Shown here one piece after another: positions 1 through 8,659 of a stretch of DNA of 64,000 nucleotides. The position numbers and the translations under genes are program-made. Under the pieces are notes generated by a model that did no database searches, was not told the origin of the DNA, and saw only the letters and a program-made list of their open reading frames with translations. Origin of the DNA: Mesorhizobium xinjiangense (GTDB taxonomy: Bacteria > Pseudomonadota > Alphaproteobacteria > Rhizobiales > Rhizobiaceae); the NCBI RefSeq assembly GCF_009749525.1, contig NZ_WOAC01000013.1:186001-250000 (forward strand), read 5' to 3'. Each line of letters opens with the position of its first letter. Position 1 is the first letter of the stretch.

Positions 1-1
1 C

Positions 2-1576
2 GGTGCTGCCCGCTTCATTGCCACCGGCAACGAGGCAGATGTGCAGATCGCCGATGCGATCGGCTGGATGGCGAACGACTCCGAAACGAGCGTCATCCTG
101 TGCTGTATGGAGACCTGCCGGGACGGCGCGCGGCTGACCGGGGCGCTGGAGCTGGCCGCCAAGGCCGGCAAGCCGGTGATCGCCCTGAAGATTGGCACGT
201 CGGAAGCGGGACAGAAGGCGGCACTTTCGCATACCGGCGGTCTGGCCGGTAGCGACCAGGTGTTCGACGCCGTGTTTGCCCGCTACGGCGTGGTGCGGGT
301 GCGGTCGCTGGAAGAACTGGTAGAAGTTGGCGCGGCGGCTGAAGCCGTCGGCCAGCGCTGCGTGGGAACGCCTCCGTCGGCCACGATGATCGCCGCCTCG
401 GGAGGGTTCGGCGTCATGATGGCCGATGCGGCCTCGGCACATGGCATCAGTGTCAATCCACTGGGCGAGGGCGCACAGGCACGGATCCGCGCGCTGCTGC
501 CGCTGGCCGCGACGGCCAATCCGGTCGACGCTACCGCCCAGATGTCCGCCAGCCCGGACATTCTGGAAACGCTCGTCGATGCCGTGCTGGAGGATGACGC
601 CAATACCACGGCCTGCCTGATGTTGGCGCTCGGCATGGGCATCCCACGTCTGCGCCGGGTGTTCACCGAGGCGTTGGCCAAGGTCAGCGCACGCCATCCC
701 GACAAGACGCTGGTTGCCTGTTTGGCCGGGCCTGCCGATGCGATTGCCGATCTGCGTGCGCTGGGCATCGCCTGCTTTCCCACTATCGACAGCGCGATGC
801 GAGGTCTTGCTGCTCTGGGGCAGATCGAGCTGTTCCGCGCGCAGCCGCCCATCGCCATAACCGCCGAGCCGCCACAACCGCTCAATCCTGCCGTCTGCCG
901 CAACGAGGCGACGGCCAAGGCGGCACTGTCGGCGGCGGGACTTTCCTTTGTTCCCGAACTCACCGTCACCAACGCCGAGCAAGCCTTTGCGGCTGCGGAA
1001 AAATTTGGTGTCCCCGTCGCAATGAAGATCCTTTCGCCTGACATTCAGCACAAGAGCGACATCGGCGGTGTCGCGCTGAACGTCCGGGGCGGGGCTGAGG
1101 CCAAGGCAGCTTTCACTCGCTTGACCGCCGCAGCCGCGCTGAACGCGCCCTCCGCCCGCGTGGACGGAGTGCTGGTCTCGCCGATGACGACAGGCGGGAC
1201 CGAGCTGATCCTCGGCACGCTTGCGGACCCGGTGTTCGGCCCGGTGGTCATGGTGGGCCTCGGCGGCATCTTTGCCGAGATATTTGAAGACACCGCGCTG
1301 CGCCTTGCCCCGGTGAGCGAAGTCGAAGCGCATGCCATGCTGCGCGAACTGCGGGCTTTTCCGCTGCTTGACGGGGCGCGGGGTCGCGCGCCGACCGATC
1401 TGGACGCAGCCGCAGCCGCAGTCGCCGCCTTGTCGCGGTTTGCTGCGCGCCACGTGGCCGACATTGGCGAAATCGACATCAATCCGATGCTGGTCCGCGC
1501 CCGTGGGCAGGGTGCTGTAGCGCTGGACGCGCTGCTGCTGCCGACACGGACGGACCATCCCGAGGGAGACCAATAA
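2..1576 (+). CDS. Acyl-CoA synthetase (ADP/NDP-forming), 5' end outside window
   Basis: The reading frame is open from base 2 without a start, so the gene is cut by the window edge; 524 residues are visible against roughly 700 for the family. The family makes acyl-CoA from a free acid, CoA and ATP through a phosphohistidine intermediate. The motif SHTGGLAG (about residue 76) carries the expected phosphorylated histidine, and the C-terminal 220 residues look like the ATP-grasp half (VAMKILSPDIQHKSDIGGV). The N-terminal CoA-binding part is mostly missing. The stop TAA overlaps the next ATG by one base, so it is translationally coupled to the acyl-CoA dehydrogenase pair. I infer that it activates the acid imported by the Tct transporters nearby. 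The substrate is unknown. The GTG at 41 is an internal valine, not the start. Confidence 0.85.
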   Translation, partial: GAARFIATGNEADVQIADAIGWMANDSETSVILCCMETCRDGARLTGALELAAKAGKPVIALKIGTSEAGQKAALSHTGGLAGSDQVFDAVFARYGVVRVRSLEELVEVGAAAEAVGQRCVGTPPSATMIAASGGFGVMMADAASAHGISVNPLGEGAQARIRALLPLAATANPVDATAQMSASPDILETLVDAVLEDDANTTACLMLALGMGIPRLRRVFTEALAKVSARHPDKTLVACLAGPADAIADLRALGIACFPTIDSAMRGLAALGQIELFRAQPPIAITAEPPQPLNPAVCRNEATAKAALSAAGLSFVPELTVTNAEQAFAAAEKFGVPVAMKILSPDIQHKSDIGGVALNVRGGAEAKAAFTRLTAAAALNAPSARVDGVLVSPMTTGGTELILGTLADPVFGPVVMVGLGGIFAEIFEDTALRLAPVSEVEAHAMLRELRAFPLLDGARGRAPTDLDAAAAAVAALSRFAARHVADIGEIDINPMLVRARGQGAVALDALLLPTRTDHPEGDQ

Positions 1577-2763
1577 TGACAGCCTCGAGTGCCCTCCAGA
1601 CTGCACCGTCAGGGAGATCCCACGCCGCTCATGCCCGCGACTGGTTGGCCGAAAATCTCAAGGGCCGCCTGCGTATCGACCGGGCGCATGAAATTCCGGT
1701 GACCTTGCAGGAACTGGTCGATTTTGAAGTGGGCATGCACGCGGCGGGGCTGGCGGGCATCACTTGGCCGCGCGCCTATGCCGGCCACGGGCTGACGCTG
1801 CGCGAACATCTGGAGATCAACCGTGAAATCGGTCTCGCGCCGGTGCCGAACTCGGTCAATTCCATCGGCAAGGAACTGGCCGGGCCGATCATTCTGGCAA
1901 TTTGCAACGAAACGCAAAAGGCCGAATATCTGCCCGCTATCCTGAAAATGCAGGCGATCTGGTGTCAGGGTTTCTCAGAACCGGGCGCGGGGTCGGATCT
2001 GGCGGGGTTGCGCACCCGCGCCGAGCGGACGGCGGATGGCTGGCGGATCAACGGCCAGAAGATCTGGACCAGCGGCGCCTCGAAATCGCAGCGCTGCCTG
2101 TTGCTGGCGCGCACCGGAACCGCCGAAGACCGCCACAAGGGGCTAGTGCTGTTCGCCGTGCGGATGGACACGCCTGGGCTGGAGGTACGCGAGATCCGCT
2201 CGATCGACGGGCACCGGCATTTCTGCGAGGTGTTCTTCAACGACGTGATCGTTGATGAGGCCGACATGCTGGGCGCGCCGGACGAAGGCTGGGCCGCCGC
2301 CACGCGCGTGTTGTCCATCGAGCGCGCGACCAACCGGATGTACCGATCATGGCGGTTCCAGAGCGAGCTGGAGCACCTGATCGACGCCTGCCGGACCGAT
2401 GCGCGTGCCATGGCGCTGCTGACGCCTTATTCCCGCCAGCTGGCGCAGATCCGTGTCGAGGTGGAATTGCTCAAGGGCCATGTCGAGACGCTGGTGGAAA
2501 CGCTGCTCTCGGGGGGACAGATCGGTCCGCGCGGCAGCTTTCCCAAACTGTACTGGTCGGAATCACATCAGCGGTTTGCCCAGATCGGCTGGGAGATCGT
2601 CTCGCGCTTTCCCCCCGGTGTCGACGGGCCGTTGCGCGACATCCGCGCGCGGATGGAGGCGGTCTATTTCGCCAGCCGCGCCGAAACCATCTATGCCGGC
2701 ACGACCGAGATCCAGCTCGACATCATTGCCGGCCGCATCCTCAAACTCCAGAAGGCGGCGTGA
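1576..2763 (+). CDS. Acyl-CoA dehydrogenase, large partner
   Basis: A 395-residue flavoprotein of the acyl-CoA dehydrogenase family, which introduces an alpha,beta double bond into acyl-CoA. The N-terminal helical domain, a middle flavin-contacting segment (QGFSEPGAGSDLAGL near residue 132) and a C-terminal helical domain ending in TIYAGTTEIQ are in the usual order. The position that holds the catalytic glutamate in MCAD-type enzymes (YEGT) reads YAGT here; many bacterial members share this and use a base elsewhere or in a partner subunit. The start overlaps the upstream stop (TAATG), and a second, shorter acyl-CoA dehydrogenase follows after 3 bases. That arrangement resembles the heterotetrameric enzymes of steroid side-chain and cyclic-acid breakdown. 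Confidence 0.9.
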   Translation: MTASSALQTAPSGRSHAAHARDWLAENLKGRLRIDRAHEIPVTLQELVDFEVGMHAAGLAGITWPRAYAGHGLTLREHLEINREIGLAPVPNSVNSIGKELAGPIILAICNETQKAEYLPAILKMQAIWCQGFSEPGAGSDLAGLRTRAERTADGWRINGQKIWTSGASKSQRCLLLARTGTAEDRHKGLVLFAVRMDTPGLEVREIRSIDGHRHFCEVFFNDVIVDEADMLGAPDEGWAAATRVLSIERATNRMYRSWRFQSELEHLIDACRTDARAMALLTPYSRQLAQIRVEVELLKGHVETLVETLLSGGQIGPRGSFPKLYWSESHQRFAQIGWEIVSRFPPGVDGPLRDIRARMEAVYFASRAETIYAGTTEIQLDIIAGRILKLQKAA

Positions 2764-2766
2764 CCC

Positions 2767-3765
2767 ATGCATGATGATCTTGATCCCGCAGAATTCGAGG
2801 ATACCGCCCGCGCCGTGATGGCCAGCTGCGCCGGGGCCGCCGATGTGCCCGCGCGTGCAAGACTGCTGGGCGAGGCGGGCCTGCTGGGCGTCCTCGCCCC
2901 CCAGGCCACAGGCGGGCTCGACCTACCGCTGCGCTACGCCGTGCCGGTCTGCAGAACCGGGGGGCAGGCGTTGCTGGGCTTTCCGCTGATCGAGACGCTG
3001 CTTCTGGCGCGGCTGCTGGCCGATGAATCCCCCGATCTGGCCACGGGGCTTGTGGCGGGTGAGACACTGGCGACCATCGCCTGGACTGGCGTGGTTGAGG
3101 ACGAGATCGTTGGCGGAGCCCCCGTGGCGCGGGTTGCCGATTATGTGTTGTGTTTCCGGCGCGATGGCGGCGCGCTACTGCTCGAGACCGCCGCGTGTAC
3201 CGATCTTGACGAGACACTTTCCATCGACGTGGATACCCCGGACGCGGCGCTGCGGCCCGGCGCTGCGCAGGTTGCGCAATTGGACGTCGCTGCTGTGGCG
3301 CGTCTGCGGGCGGACGCCAAGATCCTGCGCGCTGCCTGTGTCCACGGATCAGCGGCGCAATGTCTGGAGCTGGCGGTGGAGCATGCGCAAGGCCGGGTCC
3401 AGTTCGGGCGCCCGCTCTCGGCGTATCAGGCGCTAAGGCACCGCCTGTCGCGCGATGCGTTGGCGGTCGAGACCATGCGCAATGCCCTTGTCCGCGCCCT
3501 GAGTGAACCCGCCGAGGGTCCGGCTTTCGCGCGTGACGCCGCGTGGCTGGGGGCAGCGCAGGCCGGTCCCGGAGTGGCAGAGAGCGCCATTCAGGTGCTG
3601 GGCGGGATGGGCTTCACTTGGGAAGTGCCGCTGCACCGCCACTTGCGGCAGATGCGCACCCAGGCCGTCCTCGGCGCCGCTGTCGAAGGTCTGGATGACC
3701 TGGCCGCGCATTTGCTCAACGGCTCCAACAGCCCCTGGAACGGAGATTTCCACCATGTCGCCTGA
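2767..3765 (+). CDS. Acyl-CoA dehydrogenase, short partner
   Basis: A 332-residue, degenerate acyl-CoA dehydrogenase homologue, about 50 residues shorter than typical members. The C-terminal half is best conserved (GRVQFGRPLSAYQALRHRL and LGGMGFTWEVPLHRHLRQM); the flavin-contacting middle part is weakly recognisable. It starts 3 bases after the larger acyl-CoA dehydrogenase and its stop lies inside the next gene (11-base overlap). Short, divergent second subunits directly beside a full-length partner are typical of alpha2beta2 acyl-CoA dehydrogenases, so I infer that the two form one enzyme. Confidence 0.85.
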   Translation: MHDDLDPAEFEDTARAVMASCAGAADVPARARLLGEAGLLGVLAPQATGGLDLPLRYAVPVCRTGGQALLGFPLIETLLLARLLADESPDLATGLVAGETLATIAWTGVVEDEIVGGAPVARVADYVLCFRRDGGALLLETAACTDLDETLSIDVDTPDAALRPGAAQVAQLDVAAVARLRADAKILRAACVHGSAAQCLELAVEHAQGRVQFGRPLSAYQALRHRLSRDALAVETMRNALVRALSEPAEGPAFARDAAWLGAAQAGPGVAESAIQVLGGMGFTWEVPLHRHLRQMRTQAVLGAAVEGLDDLAAHLLNGSNSPWNGDFHHVA

Positions 3766-4498
3766 CGCCAAAGTCGCCCTCATCACCGGAGCAGGCCACG
3801 GGATCGGCCGCGCCACCGCGAAGTTGTTGGCCCGACGGGGCTGGCTGGTCGGGGTGAACGATCTGAAAGAGGAGTTCGTCACCGAAGCTTGTGGCGAGAT
3901 TGGTGCGAACGCCTTTCCTGTGGTGCAGAACGTTGCCTCGCGCGAGGGGATCAATGCTGCTGTTGATGCGGTGATGGCGCGGGCTGGCCGTCTGGACGGT
4001 CTGGTGAACAACGCAGCCTGGGTACGCTATCAGGCGATCCCCGACATCGCGCCCGAAACAGTGGACCGCATGGTCCAGATCGGCTTCAACGGAGTAATCT
4101 GGGGCATTCAGGCAGCGGCAGCGGCGATGAACGCAGAGCGCGGAGGCACGATCGTCAACGTCGCCTCGGCTGCCGGATTCCGCTCGGCACCGCATTCGCT
4201 GGTCTATAGCGGGATCAAGGCCGGGGTCATGGGCATGACCCGCGCCGCGGCGGTGGAACTGGGACGCGGCAACATCCGTGTGAACGCCGTGGCGCCATCT
4301 GCCATCCCGACCGAAGGCACGTCTCGGCACCGCTCGGCTGAGCGCGACGCGAAGCGGATCGCCGATACACCGCTGGGCCGGTTGGGAACCGTCGACGACA
4401 TCGCCCGCGCCATCGCCTATCTGATGGAGTCCGACAGCGATTTCGTCACCGGGCAGGTGCTGTCGGCGGATGGCGGCATTGGTATCGCGATCAATTGA
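3755..4498 (+). CDS. Short-chain dehydrogenase/reductase (SDR)
   Basis: A 247-residue classical SDR that oxidises or reduces an alcohol/ketone with NAD(P). The glycine motif TGAGHGIG is at residues 11-18, the NNAAW stabilising motif near residue 85, the catalytic serine in NVASAAG near 138, and YSGIK gives Tyr151/Lys155. The ATG at 3755 is chosen because it begins the Rossmann fold and overlaps the previous stop by 11 bases, a coupling seen throughout this operon. In a beta-oxidation-like pathway it could act as a 3-hydroxyacyl-CoA dehydrogenase, but the substrate cannot be read from sequence. Confidence 0.9.
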   Translation: MSPDAKVALITGAGHGIGRATAKLLARRGWLVGVNDLKEEFVTEACGEIGANAFPVVQNVASREGINAAVDAVMARAGRLDGLVNNAAWVRYQAIPDIAPETVDRMVQIGFNGVIWGIQAAAAAMNAERGGTIVNVASAAGFRSAPHSLVYSGIKAGVMGMTRAAAVELGRGNIRVNAVAPSAIPTEGTSRHRSAERDAKRIADTPLGRLGTVDDIARAIAYLMESDSDFVTGQVLSADGGIGIAIN

Positions 4499-4502
4499 TG
4501 CC

Positions 4503-5708
4503 ATGAACACCGCCGCCACCGATCCCGCAACCGCGCCGCTCCGGGCCCTCGTCACCGGGGGCACCGGGGGTATCGGCCGCGCGATCTGCCAGCGCCTAGC
4601 GGCAGAGGGCCATCGGGTGGTGGTGGCTGATCTTGACCACGGCGCAGCCGAGGGATTCGCAACCGCGTTAGGACCGGAACACGCGGGACTAGGCGTTGAT
4701 CTGACCGATTCAACGGCGACCGCCGGGCTGCCCCGGCGCGCGGCAGAGCGTGTGGGCGGTGCACTCGATCTGATTGTCAACAACGCAGGCCTGACCGACA
4801 GCAGCGGGCATGACATGACGGCGATGCCGAACGCGATCTTCGATCGGATCGTCGCGGTCAACCTGACCGCGGTGACGCAGATCTGCGCCGCTGCGCCGGA
4901 GGTTCTGAAACCCGGCGGCACACTGGTCAACATCGCCTCGGGCGGCGCGTTCCGGCCTTTGCCGCTGCGTGGGCCCTATAGCGCCACCAAGGCTGCGGTC
5001 GTCGCGCTGACGCGAGAGCTGGCGGCGCCCTGGCGCAGTGCCGGGCTGCGGATATGCGCTGTTGGGCCGGGCTTCACGCTGACGCCGATGGTGCAGGCGC
5101 TTCATGCTGCAGGCCGACTTGATCTGGAAAGCGTCGCCGCCTCGATTCCACTGGGCAGGCTCGGTCAACCCTCGGATATCGCGGATGCCGTGGCCCTGCT
5201 AATCGGCCCTGCCGGGGATGCCCTGAACGGACAGACGCTGGTCGTGGACGGTGGCAGCGCAGCGGGAAACGCGCCGATGGCTGGCCCAGCGCGCGGCACA
5301 GAACGCACCGGAACAACCGTGGTGCTGAGCCATGATCACGCGGACGATTCTGCCGTGACCGCAACGCCTGCGCTCGCGGCCGTGATCGACCGGCGCGGTG
5401 ACGCCGCGGCCGAAGTCGTCTTGCGCCGCGCCCGCGACCTGTCGCGTCTGTGTGCGGGTCATTCCGGTCGGGCGCGGAATTTTGCGCTGCTCTTCGTCAG
5501 CTCCGGCGCGGATCTGGCCGCGCAAAGCGGGCTTGCCATGCTGGCGCGGATCCTCGCGCTGGAATGGGCGCCATCCGGCGCGCGGGTGAATGCACTGATC
5601 TGGCACGGCCCGCCCACCGAGGGTTTGACGCGCCTGTGCGAGTACCTGACCGGACCACAATCCGCCTTTGTCACCGGACAGCGGATCGAGGGCGGACACA
5701 CAGACTGA
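4503..5708 (+). CDS. SDR fused to a degenerate second SDR half
   Basis: A 401-residue protein. Residues 1-255 form a complete SDR with TGGTGGIG, VNNAG and YSATK motifs. The remaining 145 residues resemble the second half of another SDR (SGLAMLARILALEWAPSGAR, then VTGQRIEGG) but lack both the nucleotide-binding glycines and a YxxxK active site. The C-terminal part is therefore probably structural or regulatory. The start at 4503 is the ATG nearest the fold; an in-frame upstream extension to 4470 overlaps the previous gene and is less likely. The gene follows the first SDR after 4 bases. Possible roles are hydroxyacyl-CoA dehydrogenase or ketoreductase. Confidence 0.85.
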   Translation: MNTAATDPATAPLRALVTGGTGGIGRAICQRLAAEGHRVVVADLDHGAAEGFATALGPEHAGLGVDLTDSTATAGLPRRAAERVGGALDLIVNNAGLTDSSGHDMTAMPNAIFDRIVAVNLTAVTQICAAAPEVLKPGGTLVNIASGGAFRPLPLRGPYSATKAAVVALTRELAAPWRSAGLRICAVGPGFTLTPMVQALHAAGRLDLESVAASIPLGRLGQPSDIADAVALLIGPAGDALNGQTLVVDGGSAAGNAPMAGPARGTERTGTTVVLSHDHADDSAVTATPALAAVIDRRGDAAAEVVLRRARDLSRLCAGHSGRARNFALLFVSSGADLAAQSGLAMLARILALEWAPSGARVNALIWHGPPTEGLTRLCEYLTGPQSAFVTGQRIEGGHTD

Positions 5709-5726
5709 GCGGCCCGGCCGGGCCGC
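5709..5726. other. Perfect 18-bp palindrome between SDR and tctB
   Basis: GCGGCCCGGCCGGGCCGC lies directly after the SDR stop and 33 bases before tctB. It can form a GC-rich hairpin but has no following T-run. It may be a weak terminator, an attenuator or an mRNA-stability element that sets transporter expression apart from the enzymes; this is inference. Confidence 0.4.
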
Positions 5727-5759
5727 CGAATTCGACGCAGCAGATCTCAGGGAGGAGTC

Positions 5760-6206
5760 ATGCAGTTCGTCAAGGAAAGACTGGGAGATATCGTCGCGGG
5801 TCTGGTGACCAGCGGCGTGGGCCTCTTTATCGTGACCGAGGCGAGCAGTTATCGTCTCGGCACATTGCTGCGCATGGGTCCCGGTTACTTTCCGCGCCTT
5901 CTGGGCGTGGTGATGGTGTTGCTGGGGCTGCTGATGATCGTGACGGCGCGGCCCGGAGGGCTGGGCATCTCGGTCAGTCGCGGGCAATGGCGCAGCACTG
6001 CGCTTCTGGGTGCCGCCTTCGCCGCCTTCGTATTGACCATCGAGCCGCTGGGCATGTTGGCGGCGGTGTCGGTGACGGTCTTCCTTGCGGCCATGGCGAA
6101 CGACAGGACGCCATTGACTACCGCTCTCGTGCTGGCCGTGCTCACGGCGATTGGCTGCACGCTGTTGTTCAGCGTCGCGCTCGGCCTGCAAATCAAGGCG
6201 TTCTGA
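5760..6206 (+). CDS. tctB: Tripartite tricarboxylate transporter, small membrane subunit TctB
   Basis: A 148-residue membrane protein with about four hydrophobic segments and the LRMGPGYFPRLLG sequence typical of TctB near residue 39. TctB is the small inner-membrane subunit of TTT carriers, which take up carboxylates using a periplasmic TctC binding protein and the ion gradient. A strong ribosome-binding site (GGGAGGAG, 5750-5757) precedes the ATG. tctA follows after one base. No tctC is next to this pair, so it must borrow a binding protein from elsewhere; one lies at 12489-13469. Confidence 0.9.
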   Translation: MQFVKERLGDIVAGLVTSGVGLFIVTEASSYRLGTLLRMGPGYFPRLLGVVMVLLGLLMIVTARPGGLGISVSRGQWRSTALLGAAFAAFVLTIEPLGMLAAVSVTVFLAAMANDRTPLTTALVLAVLTAIGCTLLFSVALGLQIKAF

Positions 6207-6207
6207 C

Positions 6208-7725
6208 ATGTCCTCATTGCTATCGGATATCGCGCTCGGCCTGAGCGTCGCGGCATCGCCCAGCGGCTTGATGTATTGTTTCCTGGGGGTGTTCCTGGGA
6301 ACCTTCGTCGGCGTTCTGCCGGGCATAGGCATCATGGCGACGCTGGCCATGCTGCTGCCGATCACCTATCACATCGAGCCAACCTTCGCTCTGATCATGC
6401 TGGCGGGGATCTACTACGGCGCCTCTTATGGTGGTTCCACAGCGTCCATCCTGCTGAACCTGCCCGGCACTGCCACCAGCGCCGTGACCGGCCTGGACGG
6501 TTACCCAATGGCGCAGCAGGGTCGCGCCGGTCAGGCGCTGTTCATGACGGCGATTGCGTCCTTTATTGGCAGCATCTTCGGTGTGATCCTGCTTGCAGGC
6601 TTTGCCGTTCCGCTGTCGCGGGTCGCGCTGCAGTTCGGGCCGCAGGAATATGTCGCGCTGATGACGCTGGGTCTGGTCGCCGCGGCGGTGATCGGGACGG
6701 GGCGGTCGATCCGGTCGCTGGCGGCTGTCGCGCTGGGGCTGGCACTGGGGCTGATCGGGCTTGATCTGAACAGCGGCGTTGCGCGGTTCACCTTCGGGCA
6801 GACGGTGCTCTATGACGGCCTACCGCTGGTGGCGGTTGCCCTCGGTCTGTTCGGTCTGCCCGAGATTATTGCCAACGCCGGACGACGCGAACTGCCCAAG
6901 GTGCTGAGCGGCACGATCCGCCTGCGCAACATGCTGCCCACGCGCGAGGACTGGCGCCGTTCGGCCATGCCGATGGCGCGTGGATCAGGGATCGGCGCGT
7001 TTTTCGGCGCGTTGCCTGGCACCGGCGGGTTGGTGGCAACCTTTGTTTCCTATGCGCTGGAACGCCGTGTCAGCAAGCACCCTGAGGAGTTTGGAAACGG
7101 CGCGATCGAAGGCGTTGCTGCCCCCGAGGCGGCGAACAACGCTGCGGTACAGGCCGCGTTCATCCCGACGCTGAGCCTCGGTATCCCTGGCGATCCGGTG
7201 ATGGCGATCATGCTGGGGGTGATGATGGTGCACGGCATCCTGCCGGGGCCCGGCGTGATCCAGTCGTCGCCGGACCTGTTCTGGGGTCTGATCGTCAGCT
7301 TCGTGCTGGGCAACCTGATGCTGCTGGTGCTGAACCTGCCGCTGGTGGGGCTGTGGGTGCGGCTGCTGAAGATCCCCTACAACCTGCTATTCCCGGTGAT
7401 CGTGGCCTTCACCTGCATCGGTATCTACAGCGTCAACAATCAGGTGACGGACATCATCGTTCTGGTGGCCTTCGGGTTGCTTGGACTGGGGATGCGGGCG
7501 CTGAAGTTCGAGGCATCGCCACTGCTGCTGGGTTTCGTGCTGGGGCCGATGATCGAAGAGCACTTCCGTCGCGCGCTTATCGTCAGCGGCGGCAATCTGG
7601 GTACCTTCGTGGAACGGCCGATTGCCGCAAGCCTTTTCGCGGTGGTGGCGTTGATCATCCTGTTGGCGGTCGGTGCCAATCTCTGGATGATGGTGCGCGC
7701 GCGCGGGCAGGTGAAGGATGCGTGA
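6208..7725 (+). CDS. tctA: Tripartite tricarboxylate transporter, large membrane subunit TctA
   Basis: A 505-residue polytopic membrane protein with a dozen or so hydrophobic segments. TctA hallmarks are present: GVLPGIG near residue 33, YGASYGGSTASILLNLPGT near residue 68, and a second half beginning with GALPGTGG and containing PEAANNAA and LSLGIPGDPVMA. TctA forms the transport channel with TctB. The ATG at 6208 lies one base after the tctB stop; the longer frame from 6151 only overlaps tctB. The stop overlaps the lactonase start (ATGCGTGA). Confidence 0.93.
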   Translation: MSSLLSDIALGLSVAASPSGLMYCFLGVFLGTFVGVLPGIGIMATLAMLLPITYHIEPTFALIMLAGIYYGASYGGSTASILLNLPGTATSAVTGLDGYPMAQQGRAGQALFMTAIASFIGSIFGVILLAGFAVPLSRVALQFGPQEYVALMTLGLVAAAVIGTGRSIRSLAAVALGLALGLIGLDLNSGVARFTFGQTVLYDGLPLVAVALGLFGLPEIIANAGRRELPKVLSGTIRLRNMLPTREDWRRSAMPMARGSGIGAFFGALPGTGGLVATFVSYALERRVSKHPEEFGNGAIEGVAAPEAANNAAVQAAFIPTLSLGIPGDPVMAIMLGVMMVHGILPGPGVIQSSPDLFWGLIVSFVLGNLMLLVLNLPLVGLWVRLLKIPYNLLFPVIVAFTCIGIYSVNNQVTDIIVLVAFGLLGLGMRALKFEASPLLLGFVLGPMIEEHFRRALIVSGGNLGTFVERPIAASLFAVVALIILLAVGANLWMMVRARGQVKDA

Positions 7726-8659
7726 CGCCCGGATTGATGCGCTTGGCGCGCTGGGACTTTCAGTCCGCCGCCTGTCCTCCGCACCGGCGGCGCTTGGGGA
7801 AAGCCCGGTCTGGGACCCCGCGAGCGGCGTGCTGTGGTGGATCGACGGTGTGGCGGGCGTTCTGCACGGCATTCGCCCGGACGGGGGCGGAGCCGCGATC
7901 CAGTCGCAGGTGATCGGCGGTCATCTGGGGTGCATTGCTCTGGCGACGGACGAGCGGCTGATTGTGGCGCGCGATCATGAGGTCGCGCTCTGCGATCCCG
8001 CAACGGGTGCGACGGAGCCGTTTCTGGTGCTGAAGGATGCCGACGCCAGGATGCGCCTCAATGACGGCAAGTTGGACCGGCAAGGTCGGTTCCTCTGTGC
8101 CGGGATGGGGCGCGGGCGCGAACCACTGGGGGGGCTGCACCAGATCGACGGAACCGGGCGTCACCACATGCTGGCCGGGGGTATCCGCGTCGGCAACGGG
8201 GTTTGCTTCAGCCCGCAGGGCGATATTCTCTATTTCACCGACACGCCCACATGCGCGGTGATGGCCGCCGACTACGATCCCGAAACCGGGGCCGCTGGTG
8301 TCCCGCGCCGCCATATCGACACTGCCGGACTGGAAGCCGGCATCGACGGCGCGACGGTGGATGCCGCAGGCAACCTGTGGGCCGCGCTGATCACTATCGG
8401 CGAGATTGGCTGTTTCGCTCCGGACGGACGGCTGGTGCAGCGCATTCCAGCGCCGGTCGATCTGCCCAGCAGCCTTGCCTTCGGCGGCAGTGCAAGGGCC
8501 ACGCTATTCGTCACTTCGATCCGGGACTCCGGTACCGGGCGTGCTGTCTCCAGCCATGCGGACGGCGGCCATCTGTTCGCGTTGGACGGGCTCGGCGCCA
8601 CGGGATTGCCCGAGGCCCGTTTCGCGCCTGGCACGCATCTTAAAAGGATTGCCCTATGA
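7718..8659 (+). CDS. SMP-30/gluconolactonase family lactonase
   Basis: A 313-residue six-bladed beta-propeller hydrolase of the SMP-30/LRE family, which opens lactone rings with a bound divalent metal. Metal-ligand motifs are visible: Glu in LGESPVWDP near residue 27, Asn in MRLNDGKLD near 114, NGVCFSPQG near 165 and Asp in DGATVDAAGNLW near 210. The start overlaps the tctA stop by 8 bases and the stop overlaps the next ATG (ATGA). A lactonase among CoA-ester enzymes suggests the pathway passes through a lactone or that the imported compound is one; this is inference. Confidence 0.88.
   Translation: MRDARIDALGALGLSVRRLSSAPAALGESPVWDPASGVLWWIDGVAGVLHGIRPDGGGAAIQSQVIGGHLGCIALATDERLIVARDHEVALCDPATGATEPFLVLKDADARMRLNDGKLDRQGRFLCAGMGRGREPLGGLHQIDGTGRHHMLAGGIRVGNGVCFSPQGDILYFTDTPTCAVMAADYDPETGAAGVPRRHIDTAGLEAGIDGATVDAAGNLWAALITIGEIGCFAPDGRLVQRIPAPVDLPSSLAFGGSARATLFVTSIRDSGTGRAVSSHADGGHLFALDGLGATGLPEARFAPGTHLKRIAL

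Noticed and set aside
3716-4933. Long minus-strand open frame of 405 codons opposite two SDR genes
   Set aside because: It is antisense to two clearly conserved SDRs; its translation is Arg/Ala/Ser-rich with no family features, as expected for a shadow in GC-rich DNA.
5199-6365. Minus-strand frame of 388 codons opposite SDR and tctB
   Set aside because: Opposes several conserved genes and shows low-complexity His/Gln/Arg composition; no domain seen.
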